Origin: Crocinitomicaceae bacterium
GTDB lineage: Bacteria > Bacteroidota > Bacteroidia > Flavobacteriales_D > Crocinitomicaceae
Assembly: GCA_030730025.1 (NCBI GenBank)
Contig: JANQWC010000016.1
Coordinates: 1-37,664, forward strand
Length of the DNA stretch: 37,664 nt
Reading direction: 5' to 3'
How positions within the stretch are numbered: the stretch's first letter is position 1; each line of letters opens with the position of its first letter. A program made the position numbers and the translations under genes. Positions 17,480 to 25,902 of this stretch are shown here, one piece after another. Below the pieces are notes generated by a model. That model was not told where the DNA came from. It searched no databases and saw only the letters and a program-made list of their open reading frames with translations.

Positions 17480-17885
17480 TCTGCTTTTGCTCTTTTTGAC
17501 TTCGTGTATCAACGGAGAGCAAACTTTTCGTGCCGACCACACTCATTTTTTGAGCGGAGGCAATAGCAAGGTTTGGATGCTCAAAGGCACCCAACAACAG
17601 GAGCAGGGCCAATTGCAACCAAATACTTGGGGAGAAATCCTATTTGTTTTTTATGTCACTGGCGAAGTGCTGGTGGGGTCTTTTGGAGATTTGGATAAAG
17701 GCGCTTACGACAAAGGACATTTCAAATTCCATGAAAACCGGGATGAACTCACCATCTATATTGGCAAAGAAAAGTGGACATTTAAAGTGCAGTCGCTCCA
17801 AGACGAGCAAATTGTACTCAAGACCCTAAAAGGTAAGGACCTAGCGCGCTACTTGCATTTAGTACCGCTATCCTTGCCGCGTTAA
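17457..17885 (+). CDS. Lipoprotein of unknown function
   Basis: The 142-residue product has a lipoprotein signal with lipobox LTSC (Cys at 17) and a soluble domain of mixed strands (EILFVFYVTGEVLVGSFGDLDKG, ELTIYIGKEKWTFKV). I do not recognise the family. ATG at 17457 is chosen because the signal peptide begins there. The longer open frame upstream lies inside the previous gene. The start overlaps the preceding gene by 23 nt, and the stop overlaps the stop of the convergent TIGR02757 gene by 4 nt. Confidence 0.8.
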   Translation: MKNSWYFSLLLLFLTSCINGEQTFRADHTHFLSGGNSKVWMLKGTQQQEQGQLQPNTWGEILFVFYVTGEVLVGSFGDLDKGAYDKGHFKFHENRDELTIYIGKEKWTFKVQSLQDEQIVLKTLKGKDLARYLHLVPLSLPR

Positions 17886-18643
17886 AATTTCTCAAAGGCG
17901 CCTAGCCCAAATAGGGCAAAATCATACTTTGCCGGATCTACTGGGTCAAATTCAAGAAGTTTAGCCTGGAGTTCGAGGTTGGTTTGCCAATCATTTTGTT
18001 TGCGACTCACCAGCCCCAGTTTGCGGGCAATATTACCGGTATGTACATCTAAAGGCACGTGCAGGGCGCTTAATGGGATGTGTTTCCAGAGTCCAAAATC
18101 GACGCCATTTTGTGGGCTTCGGACCATCCAGCGCAAGAACATCACGATTCTCTTGGCTGCCGATCCCTTGGATGGGTCTGCGACATGTTTGTGACTTCTG
18201 ACTTCTAGAAAAGGAATGAACTGCGATCTAAAATTAAGAATGTACTGATCTAAAAGTGGGCTGTTTGCTTGAAATGCTTTTTGTAGACCACCATTGAGGT
18301 AAAGACTTTTGAGTCCCAAAAGAAAACCATTTAAATCGATCTGATTAAAGGTTCGATGTACAAATACGCCGCAACTTCCGTCTTGGTAGTTCAGAACGTA
18401 TTCGAGTGGTGAAGGCCCTAAGATAGCCAGTAGTTTTTCTCCACTTTTGATGATGCTCTGTCGGTTGCCCCAAGCGATGGTGGACATCAAAAATGCGACA
18501 ATTTCGATGTCTTCTTTTTGTGAAAACCTGTGGGCTAAAGAAATGGGGTCTGATGAAATGAAGTGCGTGGCTTCGTATTGTTGTGCTTTGAAGTCGAGAA
18601 ATTCCTTTAGCTCGAGCTTTGAGCCCTTAAACGAATTGTCCAT
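17882..18643 (-). CDS. TIGR02757/DUF2400 family protein (HhH-GPD-like fold)
   Basis: The 253-residue protein matches the conserved Bacteroidota family TIGR02757, with hallmarks FLMSTIAWGNRQSIIKSGEKLL, KGSAAKRIVMFLRWMVR and PLDVHTGNIARKLGL. The last motif resembles helix-hairpin-helix/GPD DNA glycosylases, so a DNA-repair role has been suspected, but no activity is established. It is the last gene of the menB-pepD-ribBA-lolD run and overlaps the lolD-like gene by 17 nt. Confidence 0.85.
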   Translation of the reverse strand: MDNSFKGSKLELKEFLDFKAQQYEATHFISSDPISLAHRFSQKEDIEIVAFLMSTIAWGNRQSIIKSGEKLLAILGPSPLEYVLNYQDGSCGVFVHRTFNQIDLNGFLLGLKSLYLNGGLQKAFQANSPLLDQYILNFRSQFIPFLEVRSHKHVADPSKGSAAKRIVMFLRWMVRSPQNGVDFGLWKHIPLSALHVPLDVHTGNIARKLGLVSRKQNDWQTNLELQAKLLEFDPVDPAKYDFALFGLGAFEKF

Positions 18644-19277
18644 CTTTCATGGTTAAACAGCGGTCGGCCATTTGGGCAAAATTGGTGTTGTGTGTCACGA
18701 TCACAAAGCTTTGCTTCATTTCTTCGCGAAGTGCCAGAAAGAGGTTGTGCAACGCATTGGCGTTTTCGGTATCGAGGTTGCCAGAAGGTTCGTCGGCAAA
18801 AACCAAAGCAGGTTGGTTGATCAGTGCACGCGCAACGGCAATGCGCTGTTGTTCGCCACCGGAAAGCGCATCTGGTTTGTGTTGTGCGCGGCTCGCGAGG
18901 CCAAAGCGGTCGAGGAGTGCTTGTGCTTTTTTGAAGGCGTCTGTTTGGTTGCTGCCACCAATTAGTGCTGGAAGCGCGATGTTCTCAAGCGCAGTAAATT
19001 CGGGGAGTAATTGATGAAACTGAAAAACAAAACCCAATCTTTGGTTCCTGAAATGAGCCAAAGCTTTTTCGTTGAGCGAGAAAGGGTCTTGTCCTTCGAT
19101 GCGCAATTGCCCATGGTTTGGGTGGTCTAGTGTACCGAGAATTTGCAATAAGGTCGTTTTACCTGCGCCAGACGAGCCAACGATAGAAATGATTTCAGAC
19201 GCAGCCACCGAAAGGTCAATCCCTTTCAAGATGGCCAGTTCGCCGTAGTTTTTCTCTATGCCTTTTGCCTCGAGCAT
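18627..19277 (-). CDS. ABC transporter ATPase, LolD/MacB type
   Basis: The 216-residue ATPase has Walker A GSSGAGKTT (34-42), signature LSGGEQQR (138-145) and Walker B ALVFADEPSG (157-166). Size and motif spelling match the LolD/FtsE/MacB subfamily, which drives lipoprotein release or efflux with a separate FtsX-like permease. No permease is encoded nearby, so the partner must be elsewhere. Its ATG overlaps the ribBA stop by one base (TAATG), implying coupled translation with a vitamin gene of unrelated function. Confidence 0.9.
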   Translation of the reverse strand: MLEAKGIEKNYGELAILKGIDLSVAASEIISIVGSSGAGKTTLLQILGTLDHPNHGQLRIEGQDPFSLNEKALAHFRNQRLGFVFQFHQLLPEFTALENIALPALIGGSNQTDAFKKAQALLDRFGLASRAQHKPDALSGGEQQRIAVARALINQPALVFADEPSGNLDTENANALHNLFLALREEMKQSFVIVTHNTNFAQMADRCLTMKDGQFV

Positions 19278-20491
19278 TAGTGATTTTGTTTGATGGTGTG
19301 CCCCGCTTTGTCGCGTTTGGTTTCGAGATAGCGTTCGTTGTGGATATTGCTCTCGATTTCAAGTGGAATATTCTCGATTATTTCGAGTCCGTAACCGATG
19401 AGTCCGGTGCGTTTTTTAGGATTATTTGACATCAGTTTCATTTTGCGGATGCCAATAGCGCGCAGCATTTGCGCTCCGATGCCGTAGTCGCGTTCGTCTG
19501 GCTTGAAACCAAGTTTTTCATTGGCTTCATAGGTGTCTAAACCTTCTTCTTGAAGTTTATAGGCCTTGAGTTTATTGAGCAAACCAATGCCACGACCTTC
19601 TTGGTTCATGTAGACAATGGCGCCCTTTCCTTCTTTGTTGATGAGTTCCATGGCTTTGTGTAGCTGTGGTCCGCAGTCGCAACGGCAGCTGCCGAAGATA
19701 TCGCCAGTAAGACAAGACGAGTGCACGCGCACCAAAACCGCTTCGTCTTCGGTCCAGGTACCTTTGGTGAGCACCAAATGATCTTGGTCATTGCTTTGGT
19801 CCTTGAAGGCGCGCAACTGAAAATCGCCGTAGGCTGTTGGCATTTCGACCTGAACTTGCTCTACGATCAAAGATTCGTGTGAGATGCGGTACTTAATGAG
19901 GTCAGCGATACTGATGATCTTGAGATCAAATTTCTTGGCGATTTCCAAAAGTTGGGGCAGGCGTGCCATGGTGCCGTCTTCGTTGAGGATTTCGACTATT
20001 ATGCCAGCTTCTTCAAAGCCCGCCAAACGAGATAAGTCTACGGCCGCTTCAGTGTGTCCGGCACGGCGCAATACACCCCCTTTGCGCGCGCGCAAGGGAA
20101 AGATGTGACCAGGTTTGCCAAGTTCTTCGGGTCTGATAACGGGGTCGATCATGGCCAAAATGGTTTTGGAACGATCGCTCGCAGAAATTCCTGTTGTGCA
20201 GCCGTGGCCAATGAGGTCTACGCTGATGGTAAATGGTGTTTCGTAGGCAGCAGAATTATTGCGCACCATGAGTTCCAAACCGAGTTGGTCGCAGCGTTCT
20301 TCGCTAATCGGAGCGCAAATGAGGCCGCGTCCGTGCGTTGCCATGAAGTTGATGAGCTCAGGTGTTGCGTTTCGAGCAGCGGTTAAAAAATCACCTTCGT
20401 TTTCGCGGTCTTCGTCGTCTACAACAATGACAACGCGTCCTTGTTGGATTTCGAGAATAGCTTCTTCTATTGTATGGAGTGTTTGAGACAT
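19277..20491 (-). CDS. ribBA: Bifunctional DHBP synthase / GTP cyclohydrolase II
   Basis: Makes both riboflavin precursors: 3,4-dihydroxy-2-butanone 4-phosphate from ribulose 5-phosphate, and the pyrimidine from GTP. The 404-residue protein has an N-terminal RibB domain (about 1-205) with [11 protein letters not shown] and [11 protein letters not shown]. The C-terminal RibA domain (about 210-395) has zinc cysteines C260, C271 and C273 in [15 protein letters not shown]. No FMN riboswitch is visible upstream, in line with its internal operon position 12 nt after pepD. Confidence 0.97.
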   Translation of the reverse strand: MSQTLHTIEEAILEIQQGRVVIVVDDEDRENEGDFLTAARNATPELINFMATHGRGLICAPISEERCDQLGLELMVRNNSAAYETPFTISVDLIGHGCTTGISASDRSKTILAMIDPVIRPEELGKPGHIFPLRARKGGVLRRAGHTEAAVDLSRLAGFEEAGIIVEILNEDGTMARLPQLLEIAKKFDLKIISIADLIKYRISHESLIVEQVQVEMPTAYGDFQLRAFKDQSNDQDHLVLTKGTWTEDEAVLVRVHSSCLTGDIFGSCRCDCGPQLHKAMELINKEGKGAIVYMNQEGRGIGLLNKLKAYKLQEEGLDTYEANEKLGFKPDERDYGIGAQMLRAIGIRKMKLMSNNPKKRTGLIGYGLEIIENIPLEIESNIHNERYLETKRDKAGHTIKQNH

Positions 20492-20503
20492 AGTTTGATT
20501 TGC

Positions 20504-21952
20504 TTACGCATTAGGTATTTGGGAGAGACTTGCAAGAAGGTAAGACCAGAATTTTTGTACCGACGAAATTTGGACGCATTCGTCAGGGGAGTGGGCAGCA
20601 CGGATGTTCGGACCAAAAGAAATCATGTCCACGCCGGGGAGTTTTTCGCTCAATAAGCCGCATTCCAAGCCGGCATGACACGCTTTCACCTTTGGCTCTT
20701 CGCCGTAAAGTTCAGTGTAAAGTGTACGCATTTTCGAAAGAATAGGGGACTGCGCATTGGGTTTCCAGCCCGGGTAGTCGCCGCTTTGCTCAACGGTTGC
20801 GCCCATGTTTTCAAAAGCGCAGCGCAGGGCCATGCTCACTTCTGTTTTGGTGCTTTCAACGGAGCTGCGTTGGAGTGATTGCGTCGTGAAGCTACCTTTG
20901 TCAATAATGACGCGCGCCAAAGACGAGGAAGCTTCTACCAAGCCTACAATGTCTGGACTCATGCGGTACACACCGTTGTGAACGCCGCAAAGCGTGGCGA
21001 TGATTTGATTGAAATCTGCCGCGCAAACGGCGTTTAGATCGCTGTTTGTAAGGCTTGATTCTATTTTGAAATGTGGTTCAATGAGGTGGTATTCTGCACG
21101 AAGCGTTTGCTCAAATGCAGCAATCGCTTCTTGAACTTGAGTTGCATTTGGAACGGCGATTATTGCGCTCGCTTCTCTTGGGATGGCATTGCGCAAGCTA
21201 CCGCCATCAAAATAAAGCAACTGAATGGTATGGGTTTGTTTGAGTTCCCAGAGTAAACGCGACATCCATTTGTTGGCATTGCCACGCCCTTTGTCGATGT
21301 CCATGCCGGAGTGCCCGCCAAGGAGGCCCGAAATATTGACTTGAAGTGTTTCAAAACCACTGTGAATGGCTTCTTGCGTATAGTTGTAAGTAGTATTGGT
21401 GTCGATGCCGCCCGCACAACCTACGGAAAGTTCGTCGTCGTCTTCGGTGTCGAGGTTCAACAGAATGGTGCCGCTCAAAAGACTGGCATCCATTTCTTTG
21501 GCGCCGGTCATGCCGGTTTCTTCATCGATGGTAAAAAACGCTTCTAACGCTGGGTGGGCGATGTCGGTGCTGGTCAAAAGTGCCATAATAGCTGCTACGC
21601 CAATGCCGTTGTCGGCGCCGAGTGTGGTGCCTTTTGCGCGGATCCAGTCACCGTCTTGAAACATATCGATGCCTTGCTGATCGAAGTCAAAAACGGTGTT
21701 GGCATTTTTTTGGTGCACCATGTCGAGGTGGCTCTGCAAAATAACGGTCTGACGCGCTTCCATGCCGGCAGTTGCTGGCTTTTTGATGATGACATTGCCA
21801 ATGCGGTCAACAAGCGTTTCTAGGCCTAGTGTTTCGCCGAAATTTTTCATGAAGGCAATGACGCGTTCTTCTTTTTTGGAGGGGCGTGGGACGGCGTTGA
21901 GCGCTGCAAAGTGTTGCCACAGTGCTTTTGGTTCTATATTGCTGAAATCCAT
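20504..21952 (-). CDS. pepD: Aminoacyl-histidine dipeptidase (M20 family)
   Basis: A zinc-dependent cytosolic dipeptidase (carnosinase-like). The 482-residue protein begins with the family motif ALWQHFAALNAVPRPSKKE. It carries metal-site segments QSHLDMVHQ, GADNGIGVAA and FTIDEETGMTGA, and a C-terminal GLECGLLSEKLPGVDMISFGP region. It starts 2 nt after the menB stop, so it is the second gene of the run. Confidence 0.95.
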   Translation of the reverse strand: MDFSNIEPKALWQHFAALNAVPRPSKKEERVIAFMKNFGETLGLETLVDRIGNVIIKKPATAGMEARQTVILQSHLDMVHQKNANTVFDFDQQGIDMFQDGDWIRAKGTTLGADNGIGVAAIMALLTSTDIAHPALEAFFTIDEETGMTGAKEMDASLLSGTILLNLDTEDDDELSVGCAGGIDTNTTYNYTQEAIHSGFETLQVNISGLLGGHSGMDIDKGRGNANKWMSRLLWELKQTHTIQLLYFDGGSLRNAIPREASAIIAVPNATQVQEAIAAFEQTLRAEYHLIEPHFKIESSLTNSDLNAVCAADFNQIIATLCGVHNGVYRMSPDIVGLVEASSSLARVIIDKGSFTTQSLQRSSVESTKTEVSMALRCAFENMGATVEQSGDYPGWKPNAQSPILSKMRTLYTELYGEEPKVKACHAGLECGLLSEKLPGVDMISFGPNIRAAHSPDECVQISSVQKFWSYLLASLSQIPNA

Positions 21953-21954
21953 GA

Positions 21955-22776
21955 TTACGGAAATTTGGGATATTGTTGGAAATTAGGATCGCGTTTTTCT
22001 AAAAAGGCATGTTTGCCCTCTTGCGCTTCTTCTGTGAGGTAGTAGAGTAGGGTGGCGTCGCCGGCGAGTTCCATAAGGCCGTGTTGCCCGTCGAGCTCGG
22101 CGTTCATAGCGCGCTTGATCATGCGGATCGCGAGTGGGCTTCTCATCATGATGGTTTTGGACCACTCCACAACGGTATCTTCTAGTTGGTCAAAAGGCAC
22201 AACTTTGTTGACCATGCCCATTTTTTCGGCTTCTTCGGCGGTGTATTGATTGCATAAAAACCAGATTTCGCGCGCTTTCTTTTGACCAACGTGGCGTGCC
22301 AAATAAGAGGAGCCAAAGCCGCCATCAAAGCTACCTACTTTAGGGCCAGTTTGACCAAAGCGGGCATTTTCAGAGGCAATGGTGAGGTCGCAAACAACGT
22401 GCAGTACATGCCCTCCACCAATCGCATAACCATTGACCATGGCAATAACTGGTTTAGGCAGCGAGCGAATGGCTTTATGTAAATCGAGTATATTAAGGCG
22501 CGGAACGCCATTTTCTGAGATATAACCGCCTACACCTTTGACGTTTTGGTCTCCGCCCGAACAAAAGGCTTTGTCGCCAGTGCCGGTGAGTACAACCACG
22601 TTGATGTCCGGACGCTCTCTGCAAATATCCATTGCGTCGAGCATTTCAAAATTAGTTTCTGGTCTGAACGCATTGTACACTTGCGGACGGTTGATGGAGA
22701 TTTTTGCTATCCCTTCAAAGAATTCAAATTTGATGTCTTGGTAGTTTTTAATGCTTTGCCAATTTCTTTGCGACAT
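21955..22776 (-). CDS. menB: 1,4-dihydroxy-2-naphthoyl-CoA synthase
   Basis: A crotonase-fold enzyme that closes the second ring in menaquinone synthesis from o-succinylbenzoyl-CoA. The 273-residue protein shows [16 protein letters not shown], the oxyanion segment [32 protein letters not shown] and [14 protein letters not shown], all typical of MenB. ATG at 22776 (MSQRNWQ) is preferred over the longer in-frame start at 22812. It is the first gene of the menB-pepD-ribBA-lolD-TIGR02757 run. Other men genes are not in this window. Confidence 0.96.
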   Translation of the reverse strand: MSQRNWQSIKNYQDIKFEFFEGIAKISINRPQVYNAFRPETNFEMLDAMDICRERPDINVVVLTGTGDKAFCSGGDQNVKGVGGYISENGVPRLNILDLHKAIRSLPKPVIAMVNGYAIGGGHVLHVVCDLTIASENARFGQTGPKVGSFDGGFGSSYLARHVGQKKAREIWFLCNQYTAEEAEKMGMVNKVVPFDQLEDTVVEWSKTIMMRSPLAIRMIKRAMNAELDGQHGLMELAGDATLLYYLTEEAQEGKHAFLEKRDPNFQQYPKFP

Positions 22777-22798
22777 GATGTGATTTTTATTTATGCTA

Positions 22799-22806
22799 CA
22801 AAGATA
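22799..22806 (-). promoter_or_regulatory. -7 promoter box TATCTTTG upstream of menB
   Basis: An exact TAnnTTTG match on the minus strand, identical to the rRNA operon box. It ends 22 nt before the menB ATG, giving an ordinary short leader. Confidence 0.6.
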
Positions 22807-22854
22807 GAACATCCCAAAGGACCTAAAGGTTTATTTGCCTACAATTTCTATCCC

Positions 22855-22950
22855 ATGCAACTTTTTTTAAAAGCTGTCCGTCAATCTACGGAAGCCAATT
22901 TCGGCAACTCATCTTACTTTAGCGTCATGAAACACCATTACTTGTATTAA
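22855..22950 (+). CDS. Possible 31-residue small open frame upstream of the LuxR-type gene
   Basis: ATG at 22855 opens a frame ending in TAA at 22948-22950. It encodes a short peptide with a moderately hydrophobic start (MQLFLKAVRQ) and an aromatic tail (FSVMKHHYLY). It sits alone between the menB promoter and the regulator gene. There is no independent support beyond the open frame, and it may be chance. Confidence 0.2.
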   Translation: MQLFLKAVRQSTEANFGNSSYFSVMKHHYLY

Positions 22951-22959
22951 TCCTAAACC

Positions 22960-22973
22960 AGAGCCTCGGCTCT
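22960..22973. repeat. Inverted repeat AGAGCC-TC-GGCTCT upstream of the LuxR-type gene
   Basis: Six-base arms around a 2-nt centre, 17 nt before the ATG at 22991. The centre is too small for an RNA hairpin with full pairing, so a dimeric DNA-binding site (for example autoregulation) is the more natural reading. Confidence 0.4.
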
Positions 22974-22990
22974 ACTAAAATGCAAGTTGT

Positions 22991-23635
22991 ATGAGTAATT
23001 ATTTGGGTGCCCGCATTCGCGTGGCTTTTGTAGAATCTGATGTCATTTTTAGAACTGGTTTGCGAGCGCTTTTAGAGCCGCGCAACGATTTTGAATGGGT
23101 CGGTGAGTCGGCAAGTTTGAGTGATTTTCGCGCGAGGTATACCGGGGTTGGTATCCAGGTCATCATGATAGACGCCGAACTTTTACAAGAGCTCGACAAA
23201 GTGTATATCAACTTTTGGATGTCTGCTTGGCCCAATGCCAAGTTTTTACTGCTCGTTCCCAATTTCAAGTCGGCGCTGATTCCACTTTATATCAAGTGGG
23301 GCTTTCATGGTGTCGTCAATAAATGGAACATGCAAGAAGAGGCAGTTGCTGCGTTTCGACAAGTTTTTTTTCAGCAGTCATACGTGCACCCCAATTCCAA
23401 GCGGATGCTAGATGCTGAGCGCCATACGATTAGAACCCTAGAGCGCATCACAGCCCGAGAAATCGACGTGATCCGCGGTATTTGTCAGGAGAAAACCTGT
23501 CGAGAAATTGCCCACGACCTCCAAATTTCGCCGCGTACCGTAGAAACCCACAAAATGCGCATCATTGAAAAGCTAGACGTCCGCAATACCGCGGGCATCA
23601 TTGTTCATGCCGTCCGCTTGGGCATCATTCCTTAA
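22991..23635 (+). CDS. LuxR/NarL-type response regulator
   Basis: The 214-residue protein has an N-terminal receiver-like domain (about 8-125) and a C-terminal LuxR-type helix-turn-helix (about 150-212; ITAREIDVIRGICQEKTCREIAHDLQISPRTVETHKMRI). The receiver keeps a candidate phospho-acceptor Asp in VIMIDAELL and a Lys in GFHGVVNKW. Its acidic pair is reduced to ESD, and the conserved Thr/Ser region reads LLLVPN, so it may be an atypical receiver. No histidine kinase lies nearby. It is convergent with the GH20 gene. Confidence 0.9.
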   Translation: MSNYLGARIRVAFVESDVIFRTGLRALLEPRNDFEWVGESASLSDFRARYTGVGIQVIMIDAELLQELDKVYINFWMSAWPNAKFLLLVPNFKSALIPLYIKWGFHGVVNKWNMQEEAVAAFRQVFFQQSYVHPNSKRMLDAERHTIRTLERITAREIDVIRGICQEKTCREIAHDLQISPRTVETHKMRIIEKLDVRNTAGIIVHAVRLGIIP

Positions 23636-23659
23636 ATGCTAAGTAGTCTCAAAGGAAAA

Positions 23660-25849
23660 CTAGCGAATTTCAATCTCATCCAAAAACAGCCATGGCGTGT
23701 TGCCCGCGCCTGGCTGACCGCTCGGAATTTTAGAAATGCCGTATAGGGTCACATGGATTTGCTTCACGTGTTTATCCTTGGTCTCAATTTGGATGAATTC
23801 ATCGGTAGAATAGCCATCTGCTATCCCATTACCGCAACCATATTTGTTTAAGGAGATTTTATAGGTTTGTGCGGCCCAAATCCAGCTGTTTGGGTCGTGG
23901 AGGGTATGGATCCTGATTTCTTTGACCTTGATTGGTTTTTCAAATATAAGATCGAAACTCACGCTATCGCTATCAAAACCTAGCCATTCGTTGCCTTTCC
24001 AAGGGCGTGCGCCGAGCTGGCCATCAACAATTGTGAGGCTGCCGTTGTCGTATTTGGGGCTCGGTGGCGTTTGAAAAACAATTTGAGCGCCCAAAGCCTT
24101 GTGCTGGATTACTTCCAGTTGTTTAGGAGCTATTCCTGAACCTTGTTCAATTTTAAGACTCACCACTTTTGTTTTCTTCTTTGTTGGATAAAAGTTGTTG
24201 AGTACCTCTGGTTGTTTATCCAATCCTTTGGCGGGCACCTTTTGAATTTCAATACCACCATTTTCACCTCGAATCGTTTTGAGTTCTGGCTTCAATGCCG
24301 CTTTGGAGAAGTTGACTTTTTGGCTGCTTAAAAAAGGAAAGTGAAACTTCACCAACGTCGATAGGAATGCTTCATAAGGCAATTTGGTTTCAGACCATAG
24401 TGCAGTACTGAGGGCAATGGCGCGCGGGTAGGTCATGTATTCCAATTGGGCCATGTCTGGGATGTATTCGGTCCAGAGGTTGCCCTGCGCTCCTAATACG
24501 TATGCAGCCGAAGCGACATCCATGTCGGTCGGGATTGGATTGAATTCATAAACGCGGTCTAGAGGCGTGTAACCACCAATGGCGAGAGGTTCTTCGCCGC
24601 CGCGTCCTTGGTAATGGTCAAAATAGCAATGAGAGCCTGGGCACATGACTACATAATGGCCTTGCGCTGCGGCGGCTTTTCCGCCTTCGTAACCGCGCCA
24701 AGACATCACGGTTGCATTTGGCGATAGCCCGCCTTCTAAAATTTCATCCCAGCCAATGAGCTTTTTGCCATTTTGGGTCAGAAAGGCATCCATGCGACCA
24801 ATGAAATAACTCTGCAGTTCATGCTCGTCGTGTAAGCCATTTGCTTTAATTACCGCCTGACATTTCGGACATTCTTTCCATCTGGTTTTTGGTGCTTCGT
24901 CTCCACCCACATGAACGTATGCGCTCGGAAAAAGCGGCAATACTTCTTTCAAGACATCTTGCAAAAACAAGATGCTTTCTTCTTTGGCGCAAAAAATATC
25001 GTCAAAAATGCCCCAAAGTCCTTCGACGCCTTGTGTTTCCCCGGTACACGAGTACTGTGGGTAAGCGGCCAGTGCAGCTCTCGCGTGGCCTGGCATTTCA
25101 ATTTCTGGCACAACCTCAATGAAACGTGCGCCTGCGTAAGCCACCACTTCTTTGATTTGCTCTTGGGTGTAAAAACCGCCGTAGCGCGTTGTGTCATAGG
25201 TGCGCGGAAGGGTGGTGTAATGGTTTTCCACAGTGGAGTCGCGCCAAGCGCCAACAGCTGTCAAAAGCGGATATTTTTTGATTTCAATGCGCCAGCCTTG
25301 GTCGTCGGTGAGGTGCCAGTGCAGGGTATTGAATTTGTAATAAGCCATCAAATCAATAAAACGCTTGACTTCATCTACCGTGAAAAAATGTCTAGACACA
25401 TCTAAGTGTAGGCCACGCCATTGAAATTTAGGGTAATCTTTCACGAAGCATTTTGGAAAACTCAATTGGCCATCCTGCTGCGCACTCAATTGCAACAAAG
25501 ATACCCAAGCATAAAAGCAAGAAGCTTCGCTCGAATAAGAAATTGTAATGCGGTCTGCTATATTGATACTATAAGAATCTTGCTTGACATTCGTGAGTTT
25601 TTTGAACTGCACCATCGGGTTCTGAACAAAAGGGCTCACTTCGATCCCTTTTGACCACAGCGCATAACTTTTAAAGGCGTCTACCAAATTGGGTGTCAAA
25701 TTGGATGGGTCGATGAGAAGATTGCCACTGCTTACAAACTGGCCATTGGTGGTTTGGTAAACTGCAGGTGTCGGCAAAATCGGACAAACTTGGGTGCTTG
25801 CAAACAGCGATAAAAGTCCAAATACGAGGAAGAATCCAAATTTTAACAT
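23660..25849 (-). CDS. Beta-N-acetylhexosaminidase (GH20), exported
   Basis: The 729-residue protein has a signal peptide (FGFFLVFGLLSLFASTQ), an N-terminal GH20b-type domain (about 20-135), and the GH20 barrel (about 140-500) with WRGLHLDVSRHF, HWHLTDDQGW and the catalytic pair D317/E318 in HVGGDEAP. A C-terminal region of about 230 residues includes a beta-sandwich (KPIKVKEIRIHTLHDPNSW) that may bind carbohydrate. It removes terminal GlcNAc or GalNAc, for example from chitin oligomers or glycans. It is divergent from the CBS gene. Confidence 0.95.
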   Translation of the reverse strand: MLKFGFFLVFGLLSLFASTQVCPILPTPAVYQTTNGQFVSSGNLLIDPSNLTPNLVDAFKSYALWSKGIEVSPFVQNPMVQFKKLTNVKQDSYSINIADRITISYSSEASCFYAWVSLLQLSAQQDGQLSFPKCFVKDYPKFQWRGLHLDVSRHFFTVDEVKRFIDLMAYYKFNTLHWHLTDDQGWRIEIKKYPLLTAVGAWRDSTVENHYTTLPRTYDTTRYGGFYTQEQIKEVVAYAGARFIEVVPEIEMPGHARAALAAYPQYSCTGETQGVEGLWGIFDDIFCAKEESILFLQDVLKEVLPLFPSAYVHVGGDEAPKTRWKECPKCQAVIKANGLHDEHELQSYFIGRMDAFLTQNGKKLIGWDEILEGGLSPNATVMSWRGYEGGKAAAAQGHYVVMCPGSHCYFDHYQGRGGEEPLAIGGYTPLDRVYEFNPIPTDMDVASAAYVLGAQGNLWTEYIPDMAQLEYMTYPRAIALSTALWSETKLPYEAFLSTLVKFHFPFLSSQKVNFSKAALKPELKTIRGENGGIEIQKVPAKGLDKQPEVLNNFYPTKKKTKVVSLKIEQGSGIAPKQLEVIQHKALGAQIVFQTPPSPKYDNGSLTIVDGQLGARPWKGNEWLGFDSDSVSFDLIFEKPIKVKEIRIHTLHDPNSWIWAAQTYKISLNKYGCGNGIADGYSTDEFIQIETKDKHVKQIHVTLYGISKIPSGQPGAGNTPWLFLDEIEIR

Positions 25850-25853
25850 GCCC

Positions 25854-25861
25854 TAAAATTA
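25854..25861 (-). promoter_or_regulatory. -7-like promoter box TAATTTTA, 4 nt before the GH20 ATG
   Basis: Seven of eight positions match TAnnTTTG. The octamer and the 4-nt spacing are identical to those before surE. Confidence 0.5.
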
Positions 25862-25880
25862 ATGAATTCAAACAGATGAC

Positions 25881-25888
25881 TAACTTTG
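25881..25888 (+). promoter_or_regulatory. -7 promoter box TAACTTTG upstream of CBS
   Basis: An exact TAnnTTTG match, 14 nt before the cystathionine beta-synthase ATG, giving a leader of about 8-10 nt. Confidence 0.6.
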
Positions 25889-25902
25889 TCCAAAGATCAA
25901 TC

